A stretch of 64,000 bases of DNA from a virus: the IMG/VR virus record IMGVR_UViG_3300021197_000592, positions 34,439 to 98,438 of that record. One strand, given 5' to 3'. Under the pieces are notes generated by a model, which searched no databases, was not told the DNA's origin, and was given only the letters and a program-made list of their open reading frames with translations. Position numbers and translations under genes: made by a program. The first letter of the stretch is position 1, and each line of letters opens with the position of its first letter. Positions 29,913 to 37,537 of the stretch are shown piece by piece.

Positions 29913-30236
29913 ATGGTTGAAGACGAAATAGAAGAAGAAGAAACACCAAGCAACCCAAGCAATGTCACGGTGCATTACAACGTAGGGCCGGGTCACTCGG
30001 AGTATGATGGAGATGCACATATTAGTTTTGCTTGGGATGAACTGAGAGCGAAAAGAAACTTCCGCTTGAAGAAAGTAGATGTGTATCAGGGTGTCTTACT
30101 TTACAACGCCTTGACAGAAACAGAACAAAACGAGTTGGCTACATACAGACAAGCACTTCTGGATTTGCCAAGTGACTATGATGACCCATATGAAGCAATG
30201 GCAAACCTACCAGCCAAACCATCTTGGCTAAATTAA
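29913..30236 (+). CDS. Tail fibre assembly chaperone (XkdW/Phage_tail_APC-like)
   Basis: 107 aa. An acidic N terminus is followed by FRLKKVDVYQGVLLYNALTETEQNELATYRQALLDLP and AMANLPAKPSWLN. The 'R...LL..sD.......LT..e...l..YRqaLrDlP......... lP..P.W' pattern is characteristic of phage tail assembly chaperones encoded after fibre genes. GGTGAT lies six bases before the ATG. Last gene of the rightward operon. Confidence 0.75.
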   Translation: MVEDEIEEEETPSNPSNVTVHYNVGPGHSEYDGDAHISFAWDELRAKRNFRLKKVDVYQGVLLYNALTETEQNELATYRQALLDLPSDYDDPYEAMANLPAKPSWLN

Positions 30237-30241
30237 CTCGC

Positions 30242-30295
30242 AATTCCACCAATGGAATTTAGTCAGTTTAACTTTTTTTAGCGGCAATTTTTTTT
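30242..30295 (+). terminator. Rightward operon terminator
   Basis: Hairpin AATTCCA/TGGAATT (30242-30248, 30253-30259, loop CCAA), then T7 at 30273-30279 and T8 at 30288-30295. Poly-T tracts are the core archaeal termination signal; the two tracts immediately follow the last tail gene. Confidence 0.7.
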
Positions 30296-30393
30296 CCATA
30301 TAATCTCTCACAAGTGGCACAATATGTGAATGACTTTCTGGTCATTCTGCGTTCGCACCTAGCGCATTTGTATTCGTCATCGAGCAATCTCAA
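30268..30393 (-). CDS. Tiny zinc-ribbon protein at operon end
   Basis: 41 aa if started at TTG 30393 (an in-frame TTG at 30411 would add six residues). C-x2-C-x11-C-x2-C (Cys 10, 13, 25, 28) with basic residues between, ending GKKIAAKKS. The lysine codons are the complement of the rightward poly-T terminator, so the two operons overlap at their 3' ends. No ATG is available and no clear ribosome binding site is seen; support comes from the four-cysteine pattern and open frame. A chance ORF cannot be excluded. Confidence 0.4.
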   Translation of the reverse strand: MRLLDDEYKCARCERRMTRKSFTYCATCERLYGKKIAAKKS

Positions 30394-30441
30394 AATGAAA
30401 CCCCATTGCAAATATGAAACGCAGTTAAGCGTTCTACCCCC

Positions 30442-30645
30442 CTATTGCGAAGACGCATATTCAATATCCAAATCTTCGTAGTCTTCGGGTACATCATTCC
30501 ATTGGTTCAGCCATGCATACTCTCGCATCATTGCACCAAAGGCAAACAATCCGAGGGTCAGGGCGAAGAACAACAGAATGAGTATAGGTCGAACATCACC
30601 CCAACCTACCAAATCACCCGATGCTACGTCATTTACTGTAAACAT
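30442..30645 (-). CDS. Small single-span membrane protein
   Basis: 67 aa. A polar N terminus (~20 residues) is followed by a hydrophobic segment ILILLFFALTLGLFAFGAMM and then an acidic C terminus (EDYEDLDIEYASSQ). AGGAGCGTGA precedes the ATG and overlaps the stop of the upstream gene. Late position in the leftward operon. Function unknown; a membrane-associated viral accessory protein. Confidence 0.6.
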   Translation of the reverse strand: MFTVNDVASGDLVGWGDVRPILILLFFALTLGLFAFGAMMREYAWLNQWNDVPEDYEDLDIEYASSQ

Positions 30646-30649
30646 TTTA

Positions 30650-30910
30650 TCACGCTCCTAGTTCGTTATTTCTTACAATCTGACAACAGAAGCGAATCTT
30701 CTGTGTCGAATGTAAATTCCAAAAGTGGTCATCATCCACCTTGAATTGCGCTTCTATGTATGTGCAAAGTTCTCTTCGTGACATCACTTCAAAATCTTCG
30801 TCAATCTCTAGACCTAATACCGGACCTGTCTCATGGACTAGTTTCCTATCTAACCAAACATAGGTGTTACCCATGATGGAAAGTAGTTTCTTAATTATCC
30901 ACTGACGCAC
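30650..30910 (-). CDS. Conserved-looking hypothetical protein
   Basis: 86 aa starting at GTG 30910 with AAGGAGAG eight bases upstream. Basic amphipathic N terminus (MRQWIIKKLLSIM), then a mixed alpha/beta body with two adjacent cysteines near the end. No motif recognised. Four bases separate it from the membrane protein gene, so co-translated. Confidence 0.55.
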   Translation of the reverse strand: MRQWIIKKLLSIMGNTYVWLDRKLVHETGPVLGLEIDEDFEVMSRRELCTYIEAQFKVDDDHFWNLHSTQKIRFCCQIVRNNELGA

Positions 30911-30964
30911 GATATATCTCTCCTTGATTGTATAATATTTTGAAATTTATGTCTGTAGTGAAAA

Positions 30965-31054
30965 TCATCTGACCTGTGCCACCCAATAATCCCAATTCCA
31001 ATCTGGATGTTTTTTCTTCATCGAATCAATATGCCTATCTTTCTCATTAGCCAC
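30965..31054 (-). CDS. Possible 29-aa peptide gene
   Basis: GTG 31054 with GGAGG eight bases upstream, coding MANEKDRHIDSMKKKHPDWNW and ending in VAQVR. Charged and Trp-rich. It sits between the promoter-like region and the GTG-started gene at 30910. Supported only by the good ribosome binding site and codon-like composition. Confidence 0.35.
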   Translation of the reverse strand: MANEKDRHIDSMKKKHPDWNWDYWVAQVR

Positions 31055-31333
31055 TCGGTTTTCCTCCCGACATCCATGTAGTGTAGAATTTACACCACTA
31101 GTTATTTTACTTTTTTATTAGATGTGAAGGTTTTTCATGTTTAATGCAGAGTTTCGATAGAACCGCGACAGGTTTCTAGTGTGAAAAATCACACATTTCC
31201 GAGGTTTATATGCGGATAGAACGGGTAGTTACACAGAAAAAACATTTATTCCTAATGCAGAACGAATTCGTGAGGATTCGACTAGTAAAAGCCACAATTT
31301 TTGCGATAAAAAAAGCAGAGCCTTGGCCGAAAA
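31055..31333. promoter_or_regulatory. Non-coding spacer with palindrome and TATA-like sequence
   Basis: No convincing gene. A perfect palindrome GTGTGA-AAAA-TCACAC lies at 31179-31194, and TTTATAT at 31205-31211 eleven bases away. Read leftward, the TATA-like box and palindrome have the spacing expected of a promoter with an operator over the transcription start, which would serve the genes at 31054-30268. A7 at 31308-31314 (T7 on the leftward strand) follows the stop at 31334 and can terminate the preceding transcript. Confidence 0.4.
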
Positions 31334-31468
31334 TTAATCCGACCAAAGCCCCTTACATTCTCTACACTGCCAAATCTTCATCTTGGCAGGAGAGCCTACT
31401 ATCTGTCCCTGTATGCGAATGGGTATGGTTGTCTTACCACAGAACCTACATGTTTCCTTGAGAGCCAC
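31334..31468 (-). CDS. Small zinc-ribbon protein (44 aa)
   Basis: GTG 31468 with GAGGAG seven to eight bases upstream; overlaps the end of the 55-aa membrane gene by 23 bases. Sequence MALKETCRFCGKTTIPIR... with Cys 7, 10, 35, 38 (C-x2-C-x24-C-x2-C), ending GLWSD. A classic zinc-ribbon layout. Followed directly by a poly-T terminator. Function unknown, probably nucleic-acid or protein contact. Confidence 0.6.
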   Translation of the reverse strand: MALKETCRFCGKTTIPIRIQGQIVGSPAKMKIWQCRECKGLWSD

Positions 31469-31613
31469 GTTCCATCTCCTCAGAAATTAACTTGTCCATG
31501 TACTCTTCTATATTAGTCTCTGAATACTTAGAACCACCAAACGCGGCAAAGAAAAGTAAACTAATTATCATCACAAATACTGTCCATGCTACCCACTCTA
31601 ATGCTGTTGCCAT
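31446..31613 (-). CDS. Small single-span membrane protein (55 aa)
   Basis: ATG 31613 overlaps the stop of the exonuclease gene (TAATG). MATALEWVAWTVFVMIISLL forms an N-terminal membrane segment (to ~residue 24), followed by a charged C-terminal tail with SETNIEEYMDKLISEEME. Translational coupling supports it. Role unknown. Confidence 0.6.
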   Translation of the reverse strand: MATALEWVAWTVFVMIISLLFFAAFGGSKYSETNIEEYMDKLISEEMERGSQGNM

Positions 31614-32206
31614 TACCAATCAACTCCTAAATCGAGGACTTCCTCTTGGTCTATGGAGAACCCCTTTACCATTTGATTGTTTTGGCCGTATTGCCAAAGG
31701 TCATACACTAATTGACAGTCTTTTAGACAGTAATCTGCTACCTCTGAGTACCCTCCGGCCTTCCATACTTCGGGAGCCATTGCACTCTCCATCATCTTGT
31801 CAGTACCAAGGGTATGTTGTACCAAGTTCGATAGCGAGTATCTTTCTCCGTATTCTTTGTTAAGTATTCTACTAGTGTCGATATATGCTCTGTTATCCAG
31901 ATACTTCTTAATGCAATAGATATCCATTGCGTTCTTCAATACAGGCAAGTCGAAGCCAGCGATATTGTGACCAAGCAATGTGCCTCCTTTCTCAAGGTGG
32001 TCATCCAAATCAAACTTCAATTGTGAAAGAGGCTTGACTTCTATGTTGCTTTTCTTCAAGTCATCTACTGCTTTGTCGATGTAAATGGTTCCCTTATCTC
32101 CATCCCATGTGCATACCGTTGACACTTGAAACATATGGGTATTACCCCAGCCGCCTATGTCGTGAGACATGTTCTTTGTTTCCAAGTCTATTGCTAAAAC
32201 GCTCAT
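31613..32206 (-). CDS. DEDD-family 3'-5' exonuclease
   Basis: 197 aa with the ribonuclease H-like exonuclease motifs in order: ExoI AIDLET (Asp7, Glu9), ExoII GHNIAGFDLPVL (Asp86) and ExoIII YCLKDC (Tyr159, Asp163), giving the DEDDy arrangement of polymerase proofreading and related nucleases. It stands alone without polymerase domain. The virus polymerase also carries its own proofreading motifs, so this enzyme may act in repair, recombination end trimming or host DNA degradation. ATGA overlap with the upstream gene. Confidence 0.8.
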   Translation of the reverse strand: MSVLAIDLETKNMSHDIGGWGNTHMFQVSTVCTWDGDKGTIYIDKAVDDLKKSNIEVKPLSQLKFDLDDHLEKGGTLLGHNIAGFDLPVLKNAMDIYCIKKYLDNRAYIDTSRILNKEYGERYSLSNLVQHTLGTDKMMESAMAPEVWKAGGYSEVADYCLKDCQLVYDLWQYGQNNQMVKGFSIDQEEVLDLGVDW

Positions 32207-32448
32207 TTCTTGCCCTCATCACCAGACCATAACTCTGCAATCTTACTTTGCTTAGTTTGTTCAGGGTCGGGAGCCTCTAGCATTGTAGCCTTTTTCATCC
32301 AAGCAACGATGTATTCACCATCGTTGATAGTAACCATCGTAGCCAATTCCCAACCTTCAGCGCCGTCAGTATTCAGGGATTCTAGAATAACTTTGGGTCC
32401 ATCACTGGTGTTAAAGACAACATATTTGTTCTCAACTATCCTACTCAT
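32203..32448 (-). CDS. DUF4177-like small protein
   Basis: 81 aa from ATG 32448 (MSRIVENKYVVF); a longer frame exists upstream, but this ATG has GGAGG about 11 bases before it and an eight-base overlap with the helicase end. The LNTDGAEGWELATMV motif is typical of DUF4177-like proteins, a small beta-alpha fold of unknown role. Overlaps the exonuclease start as ATGA. Confidence 0.55.
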   Translation of the reverse strand: MSRIVENKYVVFNTSDGPKVILESLNTDGAEGWELATMVTINDGEYIVAWMKKATMLEAPDPEQTKQSKIAELWSGDEGKK

Positions 32449-33916
32449 TGCCCTCTGCCTCCTTGAACCGCACATAAGCCCTTCGCCCTATCATCTTTGT
32501 CTCAAAATTGTCGCCTAAGTCATTGAACCATCGATAAACAGTGGCTTGTCCCTTACGACTTTCCTTTCTAACGGAGTCTAACATCGCTGTTTTATTCACC
32601 CAATCATCGTTTCCTTTGCGTAGTTGCTTGTATGTTTTCTTGAATACTGCTAGGTTTGCCCTGTCCCTCAATCCATTCGCCTGAACCTTAAGAGCCATAT
32701 CCAACCAAGAAACCAATGATTGATAGCACTGTCTTACTAGGAACGAAGCCTGTCTTACGTTTCTCTCAGTAACTATGAATCTCTTTGATTTGTCTTTGAT
32801 GCTCGGTGCTTCTGCTATTGCAGAGAGAACTGCCATCCTGATTAGAGTACCATTCAACCTAGTGATGAAGTTGCTTGCAATCTCAAATACTTCGGGTCTA
32901 CTGTTGGTAACGTAATTACGCATCTTCCATGATTCGTTCTTCAAGGCATCTATGACACCATCGCCGAACTTCACTGTGGACAACGGGTCTTCCCCGCCCT
33001 CCTCGTAGTGTTCCTTCAATACCTCATACATCTTCACGAAGTTGTTGGCGAACTTAGTGATGGGCAAGTCTCTGTTTCTAATTGTGCCTACCTCTTCCAA
33101 TATAGCATCACGAAGTTCATCCTGAATCGTCTGAGGAACTTCACGGATGTAGATAGCACATCTCTGAATCACACCCTTTTCAGCAATAACACCAGTTAGT
33201 GACTTGGGGATGTATGTCGTAGCGAACAACGACCTTCTACATCTGCACTCAATAGTATCTCCTTCCTTGAGTTTCTTTGTAATAATCCAATTCTCACCAT
33301 GTAAAGAATTCATAAATGTGTTAAGATACATCACTACATTCTCTTTGTGCTGTGATTGCTTGAACACACCAGAATACTCAAACTCGTCATACGCCGCTAA
33401 TCCTTCACCTTCCAATGCTCCATCGATTTGAACGGAAACCTGTCTTCTGACTGTATTGCCGTTATCATCCTCTTCCTCTTCAAAGTCACTTCCCATAGAA
33501 CCAACTAGTGCCGCATCGGTAGTATCCTTCACTGAGAATATGTCAAACTGCGTGCGATGCTTCTGATTGATTAGGTCAAACGTCAATCTGGACACAGGCC
33601 CAAAGAAATCGTACAATGTGGACTTACCAGTGCCGGATGTCTGCATCCATAGGAACTGTATCCTAGTGTCGTCTACTCTCCTACCGTGTGGTATTGCAAC
33701 CATGTCCTTGCATAACTGCCCTAGTAGGACATAGAAAGACATGGCAGAGGGAACCGGATTGTGCAGAGATACCTCCGATGCACTTCTCATGTATGCCTCT
33801 ACTACCTTCGGTAGAACCGACTGTTGCGTTCTTCTCTGTATCTGAGCAAAGGATGCTTTGTTCTCCTGTTGTTCAAAATACAGTCTGTCATCTTCATCAT
33901 TATCATATATTTCCAT
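32441..33916 (-). CDS. Replicative helicase-like AAA+/P-loop ATPase
   Basis: 491 aa. Walker A TSGTGKST at residues 93-100, Walker B-like GLAAYDEFE around 175-183, an Arg-finger-like region (CRRSLFATTYIP), and a C-terminal segment resembling a winged helix (KESRKGQATVYRWFNDLGDNF ... IGRRAYVRF). General layout resembles MCM/DUF3987-type viral helicases. Directly downstream of primase and ERCC4-nuclease genes, the natural place for a replicative helicase. GGTGAT lies six bases before the ATG. The assignment to a specific helicase superfamily is tentative. Confidence 0.65.
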   Translation of the reverse strand: MEIYDNDEDDRLYFEQQENKASFAQIQRRTQQSVLPKVVEAYMRSASEVSLHNPVPSAMSFYVLLGQLCKDMVAIPHGRRVDDTRIQFLWMQTSGTGKSTLYDFFGPVSRLTFDLINQKHRTQFDIFSVKDTTDAALVGSMGSDFEEEEDDNGNTVRRQVSVQIDGALEGEGLAAYDEFEYSGVFKQSQHKENVVMYLNTFMNSLHGENWIITKKLKEGDTIECRCRRSLFATTYIPKSLTGVIAEKGVIQRCAIYIREVPQTIQDELRDAILEEVGTIRNRDLPITKFANNFVKMYEVLKEHYEEGGEDPLSTVKFGDGVIDALKNESWKMRNYVTNSRPEVFEIASNFITRLNGTLIRMAVLSAIAEAPSIKDKSKRFIVTERNVRQASFLVRQCYQSLVSWLDMALKVQANGLRDRANLAVFKKTYKQLRKGNDDWVNKTAMLDSVRKESRKGQATVYRWFNDLGDNFETKMIGRRAYVRFKEAEGNE

Positions 33917-34600
33917 TTATATCACCTGTTTATCTTCTGAGTTTAACAACCCATGAATTCTTTCTGCTAACACCTTGCCGAACCCATCTAGCATAGCAAT
34001 CTCCGATGGTGGCGTTTCTCCTATTTCCATAACAGAACCAAACTCATCAATGAGTAGTTTGGCTTTCTTCTCACTTATTCCCGGTATGGTTGTGAGTACA
34101 TCTAATCTCAAATCAGTGGTACTGATTCTCTTTTGTTTAATCAGTCTAGGATTGTACACATCCCTAGCGATTGGTTGCATCTTGCAGACCACACAAATCA
34201 TGTGAGCCGCAGTCTTCGCATCTTTGACCCATAGGATGCTTGAGTCCAAATCAAGTATTATCTTACCCATAGCCCCATGAAACTTATTGGATACCGTGTT
34301 GAAGTGTCCTTGACCATATGCCTTGTAGGAATCGAATGCTGACTTGAAGTCACCATGCACAATCACCACGTTGTTGTCGAATGCTCTATCCATGTTGTCT
34401 AGTTGGTTCCACAGTCTCTTGTTCATCACGGACTGTAGGAAATCAAACGAAGATTTGGCTTCAAAACAAACGTCATTGAAAACATAGTCACCAATGTCCA
34501 ACCATACCTTCTCGTATGGGATGTTCATCTTCGTAGCCTTGTCGATAACATAAGCAGTCAAATCAGAGTCTTCCCTACTATCAATAACTAACTTACTCAT
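33917..34600 (-). CDS. XPF/ERCC4-family structure-specific nuclease
   Basis: 227 aa. The ERCC4 nuclease domain has VIDSRED (Asp7, Arg9, Glu10), IGDYVF (Asp38) and FEAKSSFDFLQSV. The usual ERK signature is EAK here (Glu47, Lys49), conserving the metal ligand and lysine. C-terminal tandem helix-hairpin-helix: LTTIPGISEKKAKLLIDEFGS and LDGFGKVLAERI. Lacks the helicase of Hef, so it resembles the short euryarchaeal/viral form. Would cleave branched replication or recombination intermediates. Start set by GGAGGTATCACG-ATG; overlaps primase by eight bases. Confidence 0.85.
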   Translation of the reverse strand: MSKLVIDSREDSDLTAYVIDKATKMNIPYEKVWLDIGDYVFNDVCFEAKSSFDFLQSVMNKRLWNQLDNMDRAFDNNVVIVHGDFKSAFDSYKAYGQGHFNTVSNKFHGAMGKIILDLDSSILWVKDAKTAAHMICVVCKMQPIARDVYNPRLIKQKRISTTDLRLDVLTTIPGISEKKAKLLIDEFGSVMEIGETPPSEIAMLDGFGKVLAERIHGLLNSEDKQVI

Positions 34601-35573
34601 CGTGATACCTCCAACACTTGCCTACACAATATCCCTGTGGTATCAATACGTTCTTGCAACCGGGAGCATGATACCCACGGTTGACGATAAAATCCACATG
34701 GCTCTTCGTTTTAGCCTCATCCCAATCCAACCATATCTCATCATTACTGGCAATGGTTGTCAGTTCATTCATTATTCTACTAGTAATTTGCTTCCTTGAA
34801 TCCATGTCCACATCACGCACACCAAGGCTCAACAAGTCACGATACCACTGAACCAGATACACCCTAGCATAGTGACTAGGGTTCTCTACAGTGATAGCAT
34901 TGTGCAAACAGGGAAGTATCGGTAGAGTACCTAATGACTCAGGCACTTCTATCTCTACTTCTGATATTGCGACTGGCTTTACTTTCGGCCATCGTATTAG
35001 TTTGTCACCAAACTGGAAGCGGCTAAGTGGGTGTCCGTTTCGACCCATATCTATATGCCAATCTCTAGGATTGACGGGCATACAATATAGACCATCTGTG
35101 CTAAGATTCATCGTATTAGGAATCCTACGAAGTCTATTGGTTTGTATGCCAGTTCTATCAAGCGTAGGGTAATCCTTAGCCATCTCGGAATAATACCGTT
35201 GAACGCTTCGGATATCATCAGCCAACTCACCGTAAGCGATGATGTGAAATCCTTTCCCCGAAAATATAGTGTCATGCTTGATATTGTTACTACGGAAGTA
35301 TTCGTGGACTGCCCTGAAATCCTCATACGCATTCTTAAGAGGCTCATCATGAGCATCGAAATCTAGAAACATTCTATCTATTACGACAGATGAATCCACC
35401 TTCGCATTGTCAGTGAAATCAGCATAGTCATACACTGTCGTATAGCAGTTCATCCTACCGTTGTAGGTGTTAACCCAATCAACGAATTCCTGCTTACTCT
35501 TCACTATTCTTCTTTTCATTTGTGGTGCGTTTCTTAGGTGACTTCCTGCCCACACTTCCCTTGGGAACCTCAT
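34593..35573 (-). CDS. Archaeo-eukaryotic primase with fused PriL-like Cys domain
   Basis: 326 aa from ATG 35573, chosen because GGAGGAG lies a few bases upstream; the in-frame ATG 35588 would overlap that site. AEP catalytic motifs: MFLDFDAHD (Asp71, Asp73), FSGKGFHI (~105-112) and a C-terminal region with four spaced cysteines (LPCLHNAI, APGCKNV, YCVGKC) like the iron-sulfur domain of PriL. It thus combines the small-subunit catalytic core and a large-subunit-like C-terminal domain in one chain. Synthesises primers for the virus polymerase. Neighbours are helicase and nuclease genes. Confidence 0.75.
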   Translation of the reverse strand: MRFPREVWAGSHLRNAPQMKRRIVKSKQEFVDWVNTYNGRMNCYTTVYDYADFTDNAKVDSSVVIDRMFLDFDAHDEPLKNAYEDFRAVHEYFRSNNIKHDTIFSGKGFHIIAYGELADDIRSVQRYYSEMAKDYPTLDRTGIQTNRLRRIPNTMNLSTDGLYCMPVNPRDWHIDMGRNGHPLSRFQFGDKLIRWPKVKPVAISEVEIEVPESLGTLPILPCLHNAITVENPSHYARVYLVQWYRDLLSLGVRDVDMDSRKQITSRIMNELTTIASNDEIWLDWDEAKTKSHVDFIVNRGYHAPGCKNVLIPQGYCVGKCWRYHDE

Positions 35574-35898
35574 TCTTATCTCCTCCATTAAAATTTACAT
35601 TCGCATTCATTAGTTCTTCTTTCAGGTATTGCGCTACCCAAGCCTTCAATGTGTTCTGTCTTACAACCCAAAACAAATCGCCAAAGGTCTGATACAAAGG
35701 CATACCATCACCTGTTGTTTCCTTCATCGTTTCTACGATGGGTTCTCCTTCACATAATCTAGTGATGAAACCGTAGTCCAGTTCCTTCTCTAGGATATCG
35801 GCAAACTCCTTCACAATGCCTTCCATGTTCTGCAAGTCTGCAAAAGTCCACTCCTTTTCGTTCAACAATTCTTTAACTCTATTTTCTATTTTTTCCAT
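35494..35898 (-). CDS. Hypothetical helical protein
   Basis: 134 aa. Helical, acidic N-terminal two thirds (MEKIENRVKELLNEKEWTFADLQN), then a basic, Lys/Arg/Ser-rich tail (KGSVGRKSPKKRT). The tail overlaps the primase start region. No known motif. A primase- or DNA-associated accessory role is possible from context only. Confidence 0.55.
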   Translation of the reverse strand: MEKIENRVKELLNEKEWTFADLQNMEGIVKEFADILEKELDYGFITRLCEGEPIVETMKETTGDGMPLYQTFGDLFWVVRQNTLKAWVAQYLKEELMNANVNFNGGDKNEVPKGSVGRKSPKKRTTNEKKNSEE

Positions 35899-36036
35899 TT
35901 ATATCAACTCAAATACTTTCGCTATCAATACTAACGACAGGAATATGTTCACCCCTGCCGCTAAAGTCCTAAACAAGGCCATCGTAGCGAAATGGTCTTG
36001 CCCCCAATGTTCTATGTCATCTCCGTTCAGAACCAC
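35899..36036 (-). CDS. Small membrane protein overlapping polymerase end
   Basis: 45 aa if started at GTG 36036, which overlaps the polymerase stop; an ATG at 36087 in the same frame would lengthen it into the polymerase gene. A hydrophobic helix NIFLSLVLIAKVFEL sits at the C terminus. Ends three bases before the next ATG. Start uncertain, function unknown. Confidence 0.45.
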   Translation of the reverse strand: MVLNGDDIEHWGQDHFATMALFRTLAAGVNIFLSLVLIAKVFELI

Positions 36037-36899
36037 TCCCCCAACGTGCTTTGGCTCAAATCCCTCTTTATCTGCATTGTGTCCCAACCCATCGCTCTGA
36101 AAACCGGCTCTGCCTTCTTAACAACTGAATCAGCATAGTGCGCCCAATCCGGGTCATACACATCAAAGTCAGCCTCAGTCAAACCTGCCACATAGTTAGG
36201 TGTGACATAATCCTGCTTAATTGGATGCCAATACTTGATGTGCCTCTCTTTGACTCTGAGAAAGAGATACGAGTCCTCAATAGGAATATCATTCATAGTG
36301 TTGTAGTAAACAACTCCCTCGACACCAGCACCAACTGTTGGCCTCTTACCCTCAAGGGTTTGAAGGTTCAAGTTGTTACAACATGGTCCCTTGGTCAACT
36401 CATTCAGAGTCTTCTTCCTCTTGCAATTAGAACACTTAACTGAAAACCTAGCCTCTCTATATCGACTACGCTTCAATACCTCACTAATCGGAATCTGTCC
36501 TGATAAAACTTGATTATATCTATCTCTCAAAAAATCCGCTATTTCTTGTTCAGTATTATTCTCAACCCACATGTTGAGTACAGCCAACTGAGTTTCTTTC
36601 GCAAGTTTGGTTTCTGATAATCTCTTAGCAGTAAACCCTGTCATCACGAACTCTTTCTCATCCAAGAACTTACCATCCTTCCAAGTAATCAAACCAGCAT
36701 TCCTGTTCTTCGTTGCTCCAACACCTAGACTCTCAAAGTATTTCTCAAACTCTATGGCGACTGGATGTTCATCTAACTCTAGTAAGTTGGGAAAGAACTT
36801 TCTGACATGTTCATTCAGTTCCTCAAGCACTCCTTCTGCTTGCTCTACTGAATCGACAGTACAGTATATCGAATCTGTATGTCCATAAACCACCTTCAT
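36027..36899 (-). CDS. polB: Family B DNA polymerase, C-terminal subunit (motif C, thumb, PIP box)
   Basis: 290 aa beginning exactly at motif C: MKVVYGHTDSIYC. The usual YGDTDS is YGHTDS; the second, metal-binding aspartate (Asp9) is kept. It continues with KNRNAGL-type KxY-like region, a CSNCKRKKTL...PCC Cys-containing insertion, and ends DLSQSTLGEWF, a good PIP box (Q-x2-L-x2-W-F) for the sliding clamp. The N-terminal two thirds of the enzyme is encoded separately at 37538-39223. Must associate with it to be active. Start ATG overlaps the upstream small gene's TGA. Confidence 0.85.
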   Translation of the reverse strand: MKVVYGHTDSIYCTVDSVEQAEGVLEELNEHVRKFFPNLLELDEHPVAIEFEKYFESLGVGATKNRNAGLITWKDGKFLDEKEFVMTGFTAKRLSETKLAKETQLAVLNMWVENNTEQEIADFLRDRYNQVLSGQIPISEVLKRSRYREARFSVKCSNCKRKKTLNELTKGPCCNNLNLQTLEGKRPTVGAGVEGVVYYNTMNDIPIEDSYLFLRVKERHIKYWHPIKQDYVTPNYVAGLTEADFDVYDPDWAHYADSVVKKAEPVFRAMGWDTMQIKRDLSQSTLGEWF

Positions 36900-36994
36900 T
36901 CTTCCTCATCTCCTAATTGCTTTCGCAGTTGCTTCACGTTCATCTTACCTTGGTTCAGTCTATGCATCATAGACCAGTACATACCAGAATTCAT
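36896..36994 (-). CDS. Tiny protein between polymerase halves (32 aa)
   Basis: ATG 36994 overlaps the stop of the 78-aa gene and its TGA overlaps the ATG of the polymerase C-terminal gene. MNSGMYWSMMHRLNQGKMNV then a charged helix ending GDEEE. Coupling on both sides supports translation. Not recognisable as polymerase sequence. Confidence 0.5.
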   Translation of the reverse strand: MNSGMYWSMMHRLNQGKMNVKQLRKQLGDEEE

Positions 36995-37227
36995 TCTTCT
37001 CTCTCCATATACTCTGGATGTTCTTTCGGCAACTTATGTTGCCTCCTATCCATCATGTTTCGTAGATATCCACTGATGTTAGTTGCGCCCTTTCTGAATC
37101 TCTTCTCGGCAACCTTGTCTCCTTCTGGAACCATATCAGCCATCAGACCATCTAACCATGCTCTACGTCCAACCCATTCTAGTATCTCATATTCCACATG
37201 GGCTACGCTTCTTGCTCTACGGGTCAT
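36991..37227 (-). CDS. Small basic protein between polymerase halves
   Basis: 78 aa, Arg/Lys-rich (MTRRARSVAHVEYEILEWVGRRAWL ... AEKRFRKGATNISGYLRNMMDRRQHK). Helical; possibly nucleic-acid binding from its charge. Overlaps both neighbours as ATGA. No homing endonuclease motif. Function unknown. Confidence 0.55.
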   Translation of the reverse strand: MTRRARSVAHVEYEILEWVGRRAWLDGLMADMVPEGDKVAEKRFRKGATNISGYLRNMMDRRQHKLPKEHPEYMEREE

Positions 37228-37442
37228 TCTTCCTCACCCCCAAGTGCGACATTATCTATCCAGTCTCTAATGTAGCCCCAACTCTTCAAATCTTCTTCGG
37301 TCCAAGGGTTTCTCATCTTGATGACATCACCAACTAATTGATTGATGCATCTAGGACATACCATGCCGTGTGTAGTGCTTTGTAGGGTTATTACACCTTT
37401 AACATCATTACCACCTACTCTATTACAAATTACACATTTCAT
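37224..37442 (-). CDS. Zinc-ribbon protein between polymerase halves
   Basis: 72 aa. MKCVICN...GMVCPRCINQLVG gives C-x2-C-x22-C-x2-C (Cys 3, 6, 29, 32), then a Trp-rich helical tail. Its first residues MKCVICN are identical to the 61-aa zinc protein at 39186-39371 on the other side of the polymerase gene, suggesting paralogues. Overlaps neighbours by four bases. Confidence 0.6.
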   Translation of the reverse strand: MKCVICNRVGGNDVKGVITLQSTTHGMVCPRCINQLVGDVIKMRNPWTEEDLKSWGYIRDWIDNVALGGEEE

Positions 37443-37537
37443 TTTTTATCCCTCTTTTCCATATTACGTTGGTATCGTTCCCATGTCATGCCTTCATCAA
37501 AGGTCAACCAAGCCCAAAGTTTCTTCAGCCATTTCAC
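37439..37537 (-). CDS. Tiny basic protein after polymerase N-terminal gene (32 aa)
   Basis: GTG 37537 follows the polymerase stop directly (TAA-GTG) with GGAG eight bases upstream; the TGA overlaps the next ATG. MKWLKKLWAWLTFDEGMTWE then a basic tail ending EKRDKK. Amphipathic Trp/Lys helix at the N terminus, so membrane- or DNA-contacting is possible. Confidence 0.5.
   Translation of the reverse strand: MKWLKKLWAWLTFDEGMTWERYQRNMEKRDKK

Noticed and set aside
31210-31461. 83-aa plus-strand ORF in the gap before the exonuclease block
   Set aside because: Overlaps leftward genes with better support and has no ribosome binding site.
36900-37537. Intein between polymerase halves
   Set aside because: No intein block, Cys/Ser splice residue or endonuclease motif; the gap holds four overlapping small genes instead.
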